Positions 33,394-41,917 of a stretch of 45,027 nucleotides of DNA are shown in pieces (position 1 is the first letter of the stretch; each line of letters opens with the position of its first letter). Origin of the DNA: Hyphomicrobiales bacterium. Its GTDB lineage: Bacteria > Pseudomonadota > Alphaproteobacteria > Rhizobiales > Beijerinckiaceae. The DNA is taken from NCBI GenBank assembly GCA_026400535.1, contig JAPLOU010000080.1, positions 1 through 45,027 of the forward strand. Direction: 5' to 3'. The position numbers were made by a program, and so were the translations under genes. The notes beneath the pieces are model-generated. The model saw only the letters and a program-made list of their open reading frames with translations, did not search any database and was not told where the DNA came from.

Positions 33394-33873
33394 TCACTGA
33401 TCGTCCCTGTGCAGGTATCCGTGGGCGGAAGGGCCGGGCGGGTTGGCGTCGAAATCACAGGCAGCTTCCATCCACGCTCCCAGAAGGCGTGATGCCAGCT
33501 CGTCTGCCGTCAGGCCGAAATGGCGGGCGGCATAGGCAAGCCGGAATGCCATGCGCCCCTTGATCAGGACGGGCATGTGGTCGGCCAGATCCGGAGGATG
33601 GCCGCTCCTGGTCCGCTGCGAGCAGTCCTGTGCCCCGTATAGGCCGAGAGCATGGAGCAGCATGCACTGAAGCTGATGGTCGCCCATGCGGGGAAAACGT
33701 TCGCGGGCCATGTCGAGCGCGCTGTTCCAGGCGACCGCAGGGCCTTCGCGCAATCCATCACGATAGGCCAGCAGGAACGCGAGGCGGGTCGGATGGTCGG
33801 GGCTGAGTATCCTGATGTCGGCATTGAAATAGTCGGTCAAGGCATCCCTCTGCGCTGGCTGACAGTGGAGCAA
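33394..33873 (-). CDS. Conserved-looking protein of unknown function
   Basis: A 159-residue soluble, helix-rich protein with a TTG start at 33873; no ATG is available near the 5' end. Visible segments are LTDYFNADIRILSPDHPTRL, MARERFPRMGDHQLQCMLLH, FRLAYAARHFGLTADELASR and the proline/His-containing tail. I do not recognise the family. It is the first gene of a minus-strand run (33873, 33365, 33123) that faces away from the DUF3604 operon across a 77-base gap. Confidence 0.6.
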   Translation of the reverse strand: MLHCQPAQRDALTDYFNADIRILSPDHPTRLAFLLAYRDGLREGPAVAWNSALDMARERFPRMGDHQLQCMLLHALGLYGAQDCSQRTRSGHPPDLADHMPVLIKGRMAFRLAYAARHFGLTADELASRLLGAWMEAACDFDANPPGPSAHGYLHRDDQ

Positions 33874-33950
33874 CCTACACTGTTTGCCCTTCCTTTTTGA
33901 CTTATCTTGTGGGATAAATTGGGATCTTGGACGAAAATGGGGAGATGATC

Positions 33951-35867
33951 ATGAAGACTTACAAGGTCTCTGTCGCCCTCGGCGCTCTCGTTCTGGGCGC
34001 TTCGCTCGGTTCACCCACGGCCCCATTCGCCCAGGATGCGCCGGGGCCGGTGGACAAGAAGGTTACCTATTCGCCCTATCCGAAAAAGACGTATCCGAAC
34101 CGGGTTTACTTCGGCGATACCCACCTTCACACCTCATATTCGGCCGATGCCGGAATGGCTGGTGCCAATCTCGGACCGGAAGAGGCGTACCGTTTTGCCC
34201 GTGGCGAAGAGGTGAAGTCCAACACCGGACTGTCTACCAAGCTGCAACGTCCCCTTGATTTTCTCGTTATCGCTGACCACGCCGAAAACCTCGGCCTTGC
34301 TCCGATGATCGCCGAGTCAAACCCCGAACTTCTCAAGTCAGAGTGGGGCAAGAAGGTGCATGATCTCGTCAAGAGCGGGAGGGGAAGTGACGCGTTCAAC
34401 GAATGGGCTGCGGCAATGCAGGCCTTGAAAGACCCCTTCAAGGGTCAGACAGAATTGATGGCGCGCCCCGCCTGGCACCGCATCACGGCAGCCGCTGAAA
34501 AATATAACGAGCCGGGGCGGTTTACCGCGATGATCGGCTTTGAATGGACCTCCGGCCCGAATGGCGACAACCTTCACCGCAACGTGCTGTTCCGCGACGG
34601 CAAGGACAAGGCCGACCAGATCATTCCCCTGTCGTACTACGACACCGGAGACCCGGAAGACCTGTGGAAATGGATGGACGCCTATGAGCAGAAGACCGGC
34701 GGTAAAATGCTGGCCATTGCTCATAATGGAAATCTGTCCAACGGGCTGATGTTCGACGATGTCACCCTGACAACCAAAAAACCGCTTGATCGCAGCTACG
34801 CCGAACGTCGCATGCGCTGGGAGCCGATTTACGAAACCACCCAGCCCAAGGGCGACGGCGAGACCCACCCCGCGCTCTCACCGCGTGATGAATTTTCCAA
34901 TTTCGAGCGTTGGGACAAGGGGAGTTTTGGGCCGACCGCCAAGACCCCCGCCATGCTGGCGCGCGAGTATACACGCGAAGCGCTGAAACGCGGCCTTGGA
35001 TATGAAGCAAAACTGGGCGCTAATCCGTTCAAATTCGGCCTGATCGGATCAACCGACGCCCATACAGGCCTTTCGACAGCCACCGAGGACAATTTCTTTG
35101 GCAAGGTTGCAATGCTGGAGCCGACGGCTGACCCGATCCGTTTTGACGAGGTGATCATTGGCCGTGTGCCGGCAGACCGCAAGCGCAAGGACCAGCATCT
35201 TGCCCGCGAAACCAGTGCCTCCGGGTTGGCCGCAGTCTGGTCCCGCGAGAATACCCGCGAGGCGCTGTGGGATGCGATGAAGCGCAAGGAGGTCTATGCG
35301 ACCACCGGCACGCGGATGCTGGTCCGGGTGTTTGGCGGCTTTGACTTCAGCGCTGCTGACCTTGAAAAATCGGACTTTGCCGAGCAGGGTTACACGCGCG
35401 GCGTGCCGATGGGCGGCGATCTCAAGAACGCCCCGGCAGGCAAGGTTCCGGGCTTCCTGATCCGGTCCCTCCGCGATGCTGACGGGGCCAATCTTGACCG
35501 CGTACAGGTCATCAAGGGCTGGCTTGATGCGGCAGGCAAGACGCATGAGAAGGTCTATGATGTTGCCTGGTCCGGCCGTCGCAAGCCGGGCGCGGATGGC
35601 AAGCTGCCGCCGGTCGGCAATACGGTGAACGTCAAGGACGCCAGCTATACCAACGCCATCGGTGCTCCGATTCTCAGCGCCTTCTGGAAGGACCCGGAGT
35701 TCAATCCGAAGCAGAAGGCCTTCTACTATGTGCGTGTGCTGGAAATCCCGACGCCGCGCTGGACGACCTTTGACGCCAAGATTTTTGGCGTTGCCCTGCC
35801 GAAGGATGTGCCTTCCAGCATCCAGGAGCGGGCCTATACCTCGCCGATCTGGTATACGCCGGGTTGA
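33951..35867 (+). CDS. Exported DUF3604 (PHP-like) protein, first copy
   Basis: A 638-residue protein with a signal peptide (MKTYKVSVALGALVLGASLG, cleavage after PFAQ) and the DUF3604 fold: YFGDTHLHTSYSADAGMAGA near residues 55-75 carries the HxH metal site, VIADHAENLG the next metal ligands, FIGFEWTS-type IGFEWTSGPNGDNLHRNV, AIAHNGN and GSTDAHTGL further ones. The fold is related to PHP metallo-phosphoesterases, so a periplasmic hydrolase is likely, but the substrate is unknown. ATG 33951 is chosen for the GGGGAG at six-base spacing. It opens the seven-gene operon and is a paralogue of the next gene. Confidence 0.85.
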   Translation: MKTYKVSVALGALVLGASLGSPTAPFAQDAPGPVDKKVTYSPYPKKTYPNRVYFGDTHLHTSYSADAGMAGANLGPEEAYRFARGEEVKSNTGLSTKLQRPLDFLVIADHAENLGLAPMIAESNPELLKSEWGKKVHDLVKSGRGSDAFNEWAAAMQALKDPFKGQTELMARPAWHRITAAAEKYNEPGRFTAMIGFEWTSGPNGDNLHRNVLFRDGKDKADQIIPLSYYDTGDPEDLWKWMDAYEQKTGGKMLAIAHNGNLSNGLMFDDVTLTTKKPLDRSYAERRMRWEPIYETTQPKGDGETHPALSPRDEFSNFERWDKGSFGPTAKTPAMLAREYTREALKRGLGYEAKLGANPFKFGLIGSTDAHTGLSTATEDNFFGKVAMLEPTADPIRFDEVIIGRVPADRKRKDQHLARETSASGLAAVWSRENTREALWDAMKRKEVYATTGTRMLVRVFGGFDFSAADLEKSDFAEQGYTRGVPMGGDLKNAPAGKVPGFLIRSLRDADGANLDRVQVIKGWLDAAGKTHEKVYDVAWSGRRKPGADGKLPPVGNTVNVKDASYTNAIGAPILSAFWKDPEFNPKQKAFYYVRVLEIPTPRWTTFDAKIFGVALPKDVPSSIQERAYTSPIWYTPG

Positions 35868-35899
35868 ACCTGAAAAAAGCCGCCGCAAAGGAGTATGCC

Positions 35900-37816
35900 A
35901 TGACGAGTTGTCGCATGTTTTTGCTGACGGGCTGTGCCGTGTTTCTCCTCTCGGCGGGCGCAAGCGCACAGGACGCCAAAACCGCGTCCGATCTTGGTGC
36001 GATCAATCCGGAGGCTGCCGCGAAGGCGTTCCCCAAGCGGGGTTTCTCGCCCTATGCCGGGCGCAGTTACCCAACCCGCGTTTTCTGGGGCGACCAGCAC
36101 GTGCATACCGGCTGGTCGGTGGATGCCGGCGCGTTCGGCGCGACACTCGGCCCGGAAGAGGCGCTGCGCTTTGCACGCGGCGAGCAGGTCATCTCCTCAC
36201 TCGGCGAACCGGCCAAGCTCAGCCGCCCGCTGGACTGGGTCGCTGTGACGGATCATTCCGACGCAGCAGGGGTGATTTTTGAAATCAGAGATGGCAATCC
36301 AACCCTGATGGCCGACCCGGTGGTCAAGAAGTGGCATGACATGATGAACTCCGGGCAGGGGGTTGCAGCGGCCAGCGAAATGATTGCGGCGCAGTCGAAC
36401 AACAGAGTTCCTGCCAGCATGAAGGACCCCAAGCTCGCCATGACGATCTGGCAGAAAAACACTGCGATCATGGAGAAATACAACGAGCCGGGTCGTTTCA
36501 CCGCCTTTATCGGTTATGAATGGACCAGCAACGCCGGCGGCGGTGATAATTTGCACCGCAATGTCATTTACCGTGACGGCAAGGCCAAGGCCGACCAGGC
36601 CTTGCCCATGACGACCTTTGACAGTGAGAACCCTGAGGACCTCTGGAAATGGATGGCCATGTGGGAGGCTAAGACAGGCGGGTCATTGCTTGCCATTCCC
36701 CATAACGGCAATCTCTCCAACGGCAAGATGTTCGCGCTCAACACCTTCCTTGGCAACCCGCTGACCCGTGAATGGGCCGAGGCGCGGGCGCGTTGGGAGC
36801 CGATGTATGAGATTACCCAGATCAAGGGCGATGGCGAAACACAGCCATCTCTGTCGCCGACCGACGAATTCGCCAATTTCGAGAAATGGGATCAGGCCAA
36901 TCTCGCCGGCGTGCCGAAGAGGCCCGGGATGGTTGAGCGTGAATATGCGCGTCAGGCTCTCAAGGAAGGTCTGAAGCTTGAGCAGACACTTGGCGTCAAT
37001 CCGTTCAAGTTCGGCTTTGTCAGCGGCACTGACACGCACACAGGCCTTACCTCGGCAGAAGAAGACAATTTCTTCGGCAAGCACACCGGCGTCGAGCCTT
37101 CGCCCCATCGCTGGGAACACGCCGTCATCCAGTCACCGCAGGTGAACATACGCGGCTGGCAGATGCAGGCAGCTGGCTGGACCGGCGTCTGGGCAACCGA
37201 AAACACGCGTGAGTCGATCTGGGATGCGCTGAAGCGCAAGGAGGCCTACTCGACAACCGGTCCAAGGATCACTGTCCGTTTCTTCGGCGGGTGGGATTTT
37301 GAAGCGGCTGATGCGCAGACACGCATGCCGGCTGAGGCAGGATACACCAAGGGTGTGCCGATGGGCGGCGATCTGGTGAAGGCACCATCCGGTAAAGCGC
37401 CGACATTCCTCGTGGGTGCACTGAAGGACCCGCTGAGCGGCAACCTTGACCGCATACAGATCGTCAAGGGCTGGGTCGATGCCAGGGGTGACGTGCAGGA
37501 GAAAGTCCATGACGTCGTCTGGTCCGGCGACCGCAGGCCGGGAACAGATGGCAAGCTGCCACCGGTTGGGAACACCGTGGACGTTGCGAACGCCCACTGG
37601 ACGAATTCAATCGGATCGCCTGAGTTGATCGCAGTCTGGAAAGACCCGGCTTTCGATCCTGCCCTGCGTGCTTTCTACTATGCCCGCATCATCGAGATAC
37701 CGACCCCGCGCTGGACCGCCTACGAAGCCAAACGCTTCAATGTGAAGATGGATGCCAGCGTTCCAATGACAGTGCAAGAACGCGCCTATACCTCGCCGAT
37801 CTGGTATACGCCGTGA
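35900..37816 (+). CDS. Exported DUF3604 (PHP-like) protein, second copy
   Basis: A 638-residue paralogue of the preceding protein, with the same order of motifs: a signal peptide (FLLTGCAVFLLSAGASAQ), WGDQHVHTGWSVDAGAFGAT, VTDHSDAAGV, FIGYEWTSNAGGGDNLHRNV, AIPHNGNLSNGKMF, GTDTHTGL and the C-terminal YTSPIWYTP. AAGGAG lies nine bases before ATG 35900. Both keep all His/Asp metal ligands by eye, so neither is a decayed copy; they may act on different substrates or as a heterodimer. Tandem DUF3604 pairs are part of this operon type. Confidence 0.85.
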   Translation: MTSCRMFLLTGCAVFLLSAGASAQDAKTASDLGAINPEAAAKAFPKRGFSPYAGRSYPTRVFWGDQHVHTGWSVDAGAFGATLGPEEALRFARGEQVISSLGEPAKLSRPLDWVAVTDHSDAAGVIFEIRDGNPTLMADPVVKKWHDMMNSGQGVAAASEMIAAQSNNRVPASMKDPKLAMTIWQKNTAIMEKYNEPGRFTAFIGYEWTSNAGGGDNLHRNVIYRDGKAKADQALPMTTFDSENPEDLWKWMAMWEAKTGGSLLAIPHNGNLSNGKMFALNTFLGNPLTREWAEARARWEPMYEITQIKGDGETQPSLSPTDEFANFEKWDQANLAGVPKRPGMVEREYARQALKEGLKLEQTLGVNPFKFGFVSGTDTHTGLTSAEEDNFFGKHTGVEPSPHRWEHAVIQSPQVNIRGWQMQAAGWTGVWATENTRESIWDALKRKEAYSTTGPRITVRFFGGWDFEAADAQTRMPAEAGYTKGVPMGGDLVKAPSGKAPTFLVGALKDPLSGNLDRIQIVKGWVDARGDVQEKVHDVVWSGDRRPGTDGKLPPVGNTVDVANAHWTNSIGSPELIAVWKDPAFDPALRAFYYARIIEIPTPRWTAYEAKRFNVKMDASVPMTVQERAYTSPIWYTP

Positions 37817-38445
37817 CCGGCATCGCCACGCGATCAATAGCTTTGGGAGCAGTCGCCGTCTTGCTGGCAAGCACGGTCACCGCTGTTTCCTGCGGGTTCG
37901 AGAATCCCAACAGCGTCAGCGCCCAGCGTGGGCTGCTGAACCTTGCCTATCCCAACGCTCTTTATGTGATCTCGGCGGTCTGGCGAGCCCAGCAGGAAGA
38001 CCTCATCGAACGCGATAACCGGCCACCGGCTGTCAAGGCGCTGCTGGGTTACAGGGGGGCGGTCGGCAAACTGGAGACGTTGCGCACGCGGCTTGAACGT
38101 GGCCTGACTGCTTCAGAAATGCCGGCCTTCTCGCTCATGCTGGTCGGCCCGGTGCTCTGGTCCCGCTACGCGCAGGGTGATGATGTCCTGACGATGGCGT
38201 CCCATCTTCAGGGGCCAGAAAGCGGTGATCTCGTTGTCGTGACAGATGAGCCGGTGATTGCGGCATTGAATGATGGCAGGCTGACTCTGAAAGATGCCGG
38301 CGAACTTGGCCTGATCCGCTATTACGGCCCTGCGGAGAGGGTGCAGGCACTGACACTGTGGCTGGATGGTCAGCTGCTGAGTTCTGATGCAAAAGCGCAA
38401 GGACGACATTTCACGACACAAATGGTGACTGCTAAGCCAAGGTAA
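37813..38445 (+). CDS. Putative exported lipoprotein of unknown function
   Basis: A 210-residue protein with GTG start at 37813, overlapping the preceding stop (GTGA). A hydrophobic leader (ALGAVAVLLASTVTAVSCGF) ends at a Cys in a weak lipobox (TAVSC), so an outer- or inner-membrane-anchored lipoprotein is possible. The mature part is helical with SAQRGLLNLAYPNALYV, a segment typical of a small family I do not know by name, and VVVTDEPVIAALNDGRLTL later. It is coupled to the DUF3604 genes. Confidence 0.6.
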   Translation: MTGIATRSIALGAVAVLLASTVTAVSCGFENPNSVSAQRGLLNLAYPNALYVISAVWRAQQEDLIERDNRPPAVKALLGYRGAVGKLETLRTRLERGLTASEMPAFSLMLVGPVLWSRYAQGDDVLTMASHLQGPESGDLVVVTDEPVIAALNDGRLTLKDAGELGLIRYYGPAERVQALTLWLDGQLLSSDAKAQGRHFTTQMVTAKPR

Positions 38446-38453
38446 GCCTCACA

Positions 38454-39047
38454 ATGACAATCTTCCTGCGATCCTGCTTGATATTCGCCATGCTGCTGAC
38501 GGCGCAGATCAGCGCTGCCCATGCCCATTCGTCCGAAGGCATCGCAGGAGGCCTGGCAAGCGGATTCTTGCATCCGATACTCGGGTTTGATCATCTTGTG
38601 GCGATGGTCGCCGTTGGCCTTTGGGGGGCTTTTCTCGGCATGCCGGCGATCTGGATTCTTCCGGTTGTCTTTCCGCTGGTCATGGCAGCCGGGGGGGCGC
38701 TTGGTATTGCGGGCGTTCCGCTTCCTGCCGTAGAAACTTGGGTTGCAGGTTCGGCGGTCGCGCTTGGCCTGTGTGTGGCGCTGGCGCTGCGTCCACCTCT
38801 TTGGGTTGCCGCCGTTCTGGTTGGCGTGTTCGCAATCTTTCATGGTCACGCCCATGGCACCGAGCTTCCGACTGCGGCCAACCCACTCTCTTATGCGCTT
38901 GGTTTTGTTGTTGCGACAGGCTTGCTTCATCTCTGTGGTGTCGCTCTTGGGATGCTCTCGCGTTACGAGCTGGGCACCTATGCGATCCGTGCCGGAGGCG
39001 CTGTGATCGCGACAGTCGGTCTCGCGTTCCTGGCAGGATATGCATGA
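38454..39047 (+). CDS. HupE/UreJ-family membrane protein
   Basis: A 197-residue protein with signal-like start and about six membrane segments. It has the family's signature histidines: HPILGFDHLVAM (about residues 43-54) and FHGHAHGTE near 130-138. HupE/UreJ proteins are probably nickel or cobalt permeases next to hydrogenase or urease genes; neither enzyme is here, so the metal and use may differ. It lies eight bases after the lipoprotein gene, and its stop overlaps the next ATG. Confidence 0.85.
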   Translation: MTIFLRSCLIFAMLLTAQISAAHAHSSEGIAGGLASGFLHPILGFDHLVAMVAVGLWGAFLGMPAIWILPVVFPLVMAAGGALGIAGVPLPAVETWVAGSAVALGLCVALALRPPLWVAAVLVGVFAIFHGHAHGTELPTAANPLSYALGFVVATGLLHLCGVALGMLSRYELGTYAIRAGGAVIATVGLAFLAGYA

Positions 39048-39703
39048 AGCCTGTCGTCTGGCTGATACATGGTGCCATTGGTGCCAGCCTCAGCGTTCTG
39101 CCAACTGCGGTTTACGCCCATAGCCCGGTTACTGGCCTTGGAACATTCTATGGCTTCCTGCTGCATCCGGTCTCCGTGCCCTCTCATGCACTCCTTGTGA
39201 TCGGCACAGCGCTGATGCTCGGACAGCAGGGCCGTGAGATCGCCAGACGTGGACTACCCGTCTTCGGCTGCGGGCTGATCACCGCGCTAGGTCTCTCCAG
39301 ACTGGCCCCGGCACAGGGTGTGGCGGAGCATGTTCTGCTGGTGATGGCACTGGTGATTGCATCGCTTGTCGTTCTGGACCGCAGGATTCCATCACTACTC
39401 GCGTTGGCTCTGGCGGCTGTGGCGGGGCTTGCCATTGGTCATGATTCAAGCCCGGTGGCAGGTAGCGATACCGGCAGCCTGTTCGCCCTTGCAGGCGTGA
39501 CGCTTGGGGCGCTGTATCTGACACTTGTCATCGCCGGTTTGTCTTCTGGTCTTGCAAAAACGTGGCAGCGCGTCGGCATCAGGATTGCAGCCTCATGGGT
39601 CGCCGCTGCCTGCCTTCTGGTCCTGAGTCTGACCATTGCCAGCTCCAGCAAGCATGTGGCATCCGCCCCTGAAACTTCATCGGAAGTGATATGGCGGTGC
39701 TGA
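39044..39703 (+). CDS. Divergent HupE/UreJ-like membrane protein
   Basis: A 219-residue membrane protein starting at ATG 39044 (ATGA overlap). After a signal-like segment it reads AHSPVTGLGTFYGFLLHPVS, VPSHALLVIGTALMLGQQG, a pattern related to HupE/UreJ first histidine segment (HP-...-SH for HP-...-DH) but with the second GH-x-H motif lost; about six hydrophobic segments follow. It could be a partner subunit of the HupE/UreJ protein upstream. Confidence 0.65.
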   Translation: MKPVVWLIHGAIGASLSVLPTAVYAHSPVTGLGTFYGFLLHPVSVPSHALLVIGTALMLGQQGREIARRGLPVFGCGLITALGLSRLAPAQGVAEHVLLVMALVIASLVVLDRRIPSLLALALAAVAGLAIGHDSSPVAGSDTGSLFALAGVTLGALYLTLVIAGLSSGLAKTWQRVGIRIAASWVAAACLLVLSLTIASSSKHVASAPETSSEVIWRC

Positions 39704-40551
39704 AGCGCATTCTTTCAGAGCCCTTGCTGCATTTTCTGGTTCTCGCGCTCGCTATCTTCGGGATTTACGCAGTGCTGAACCCGGCGAGCTCTCAAAGAAC
39801 AGGCCAGATTGTCGTGAGCAGCGGCAGGGTCGAACAACTTGCCGAACGGTTTGCCAGAACATGGCAACGCGCCCCTTCGCCAACTGAACTGAAAGCTCTT
39901 GTCGATGATTTCGTGAAGGAGGAAGTCTATTACCGCGAGGCGCTGGCGCTCGGTCTCGACAAGGACGATACCCTGATCAGGCGGCGTCTGCGCCTCAAGC
40001 TGGAGTTTCTGAGCGAGGCGGAAGCGGACTCACGGGTGCCGACGGATGAGCAATTGTCGGCCTATATACTGGCCAATCCGCGCCGTTTCGAGATTGATCC
40101 GAAGGTTGCCTTCAGGCAGATCTTTTTTGATCCTGCACGTCGTGGCAACAAGATCACGCAGGACATCGCATCCGCCCTTGAGGCATTGCGGGCGACCCCG
40201 GACATGGAGCTTGCCGAGGCAGGAGATGCCACCCTCCTGCCGGCCGAGTTTCCACTGACAGATGCAGCCAATATCGGCCACAGTTTTGGGAGCGGTTTTT
40301 CCGATGCAATTGCCAAGGCACCCGCCGGGACATGGCTTGGTCCGATTAGCTCGGCCTATGGCCTGCATCTCGTTCTGGTGATGGAACGCAGTGCTGCAAG
40401 CACTCCTCCGCTCGCCGATATCCGCAGCGCTGTGATCCGGGAGTGGACAAACGCTCGCCGGAAGGAAATCGAGGACGCACGCTTCAACCGGCTGCTGTCA
40501 CGCTATCACGTCAGGATCGAGCTGCCTAAACAGGCCGGGGAACGCCGGTGA
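39691..40551 (+). CDS. Parvulin-like (PpiC/SurA type) peptidyl-prolyl isomerase, membrane-anchored
   Basis: A 286-residue protein: one N-terminal membrane anchor (LLHFLVLALAIFGIYAVLNP, about 12-32), a helical region (KALVDDFVKEEVYYREALAL, 65-90) and a parvulin-like domain at about 120-235 (PTDEQLSAYILANPRRFEID, FGSGFSDAIAKAPAGTWLGP, YGLHLVLV). It faces the periplasm and could fold the exported DUF3604 proteins. It overlaps the preceding gene by 13 bases. Confidence 0.82.
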   Translation: MAVLKRILSEPLLHFLVLALAIFGIYAVLNPASSQRTGQIVVSSGRVEQLAERFARTWQRAPSPTELKALVDDFVKEEVYYREALALGLDKDDTLIRRRLRLKLEFLSEAEADSRVPTDEQLSAYILANPRRFEIDPKVAFRQIFFDPARRGNKITQDIASALEALRATPDMELAEAGDATLLPAEFPLTDAANIGHSFGSGFSDAIAKAPAGTWLGPISSAYGLHLVLVMERSAASTPPLADIRSAVIREWTNARRKEIEDARFNRLLSRYHVRIELPKQAGERR

Positions 40552-41549
40552 CCGTGCACTGGATCGCCAGTTTGCGCCTGCTGTTCATGTCGGTGCTCGT
40601 CCTGGCATCCACTCTGTCCAGAGCAGATGAGCTGAGGCCAGCCTATCTGGACATGCGCGAGACAAAAGCGGCCGAATGGCTTGTCCGTTGGAAGGTGCCT
40701 GCCGCCGGTGATCTGCGGCTCGGCCTCTATGTACGCTTGCCGGACAGTTGCAAGACAGTGTCCGAACCCGTGAGCGGGATTGAGGCGAATGCCTATTTTG
40801 AACACTGGCGGATCTCATGCCCCGATGGGCTGAAAGGCCAGACGATTGCCATCGACGGGTTGCGGAACAGCGTGACGGATGTGCTGGTTCGGATCGAATA
40901 TCTCGGCGGTGCCACGCAGGTTGCTCGGCTCGGGCCTGGCTCACCAGCCTTTGCAGTTGCCGGTGTCCAGACCCGTTTCGAGGTAGCAGCAACCTACTTT
41001 TTTCTGGGCATCGACCATATCCTCACCAGTCTGGATCACCTGCTCTTCGTCTTCGCATTGATGCTCCTGATCAGCGATTTCTGGAAGCTGGCAAAAACCA
41101 TCACAGCATTTACTTTGGCCCATAGTATCACGCTTGCGGCGTCATCTCTTGGGTACATAAGTTTGCCGCAACAGCCGGTTGAAGCGACAATTGCGCTGAG
41201 CATCGCCTTTCTGGCCAGCGAGCTTGTCAAAATGCAGGTGGGCCAGCCGCGATTGTCGGAGCGATTTCCTTGGATCGTCGCCTTCGCCTTCGGGCTCCTT
41301 CACGGCTTTGGCTTTGCCGGGGCTCTGAAAGACATAGGGCTGCCGCAGACTGACGTCTCGCTTGCGCTCCTGATGTTCAATGTCGGCGTGGAGGCAGGGC
41401 AGCTGATTTTTGTCGGTGCGATCCTTATCGGCTTTATGGCGGCGGGGCGGCTTTATGGCGTTCCGGGCACACCTCTGCGCAAGATCGCAGGCTACCTTAT
41501 CGGCATCGCATCCATGGTCTGGCTGACAACGCGCCTTGGCAGTTTCTGA
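40548..41549 (+). CDS. HupE/UreJ_2-family membrane protein
   Basis: A 333-residue protein with GTG start 40548 (GTGA overlap with the previous stop). It has a signal peptide, an extracytoplasmic b-rich domain (about 25-140), then seven or so membrane helices with the HupE/UreJ_2 motifs FFLGIDHILTSLDHLLFVFA, AHSITLAASSLG and LLHGFGFAGAL. It is the last gene of the operon; the stop lies one base before the tip of an IS6-type element at 41551. Function is unknown, perhaps metal transport linked to the metallo-enzymes encoded first. Confidence 0.8.
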   Translation: MTVHWIASLRLLFMSVLVLASTLSRADELRPAYLDMRETKAAEWLVRWKVPAAGDLRLGLYVRLPDSCKTVSEPVSGIEANAYFEHWRISCPDGLKGQTIAIDGLRNSVTDVLVRIEYLGGATQVARLGPGSPAFAVAGVQTRFEVAATYFFLGIDHILTSLDHLLFVFALMLLISDFWKLAKTITAFTLAHSITLAASSLGYISLPQQPVEATIALSIAFLASELVKMQVGQPRLSERFPWIVAFAFGLLHGFGFAGALKDIGLPQTDVSLALLMFNVGVEAGQLIFVGAILIGFMAAGRLYGVPGTPLRKIAGYLIGIASMVWLTTRLGSF

Positions 41550-41550
41550 A

Positions 41551-41841
41551 GGCACTGTCAGAGGAAAATCGGCTTGTGCCCGGGGCGCGAGCCGATAGCC
41601 TTCCGGGCATGAGCAACCTGCGCATCTTCCGCTTCTTCAAGACGTCGCCCGAGATCATCCGCCTGGCGGTGATGATGTCCATTCGCTATCCGCTGTCATT
41701 GCGGAATGTAGAGGATCTGCTGCACGGGCGCGGCATCGACGTGACGCATGATGCCGTGCGGTTCTGGTGGAACCGCTTCGGGACGATCTTCGCCGTGGAG
41801 ATAAGGTGGAGCCGCGTTCAGGCGATGCGTGGGCGCCAGCC
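41551..41841 (+). mobile_element. IS6-type element, left part only
   Basis: The tip GGCACTGTCAGAGG (41551) resembles IS6-family terminal repeats, and the element's transposase starts at 41609. The IS21 element at 41842 cuts it. Its insertion one base past the HupE/UreJ_2 stop sets the end of the DUF3604 operon. The right part is not in the window. Confidence 0.65.
41609..41841 (+). pseudogene. IS6-family transposase, N-terminal fragment
   Basis: From ATG 41609 the frame reads FKTSPEIIRLAVMMSIRYPL, SLRNVEDLLHGRGIDVTHDA and VRFWWNRFGTIFAVEIR, the conserved IS6 N-terminal region. The DDE domain is missing since the IS21 element enters at 41842. The open frame happens to continue in phase through the IS21 tip into istA. 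It is different from the IS6 fragment at 27470-27661. Confidence 0.8.
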
Positions 41842-41917
41842 TGTCGCGCGAACTGAAAAACTGCCCCCCTGCCGAAACGTAGAACTGACCCCCCTCTCGA
41901 GTGAAAGAGAGGGACAG

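Noticed and set aside
38621..39043. Upstream extension of the 39044 frame inside the HupE/UreJ gene
   Set aside because: The extension is out of frame with the clear HupE/UreJ gene; ATG 39044 with a four-base overlap is the normal coupled start.
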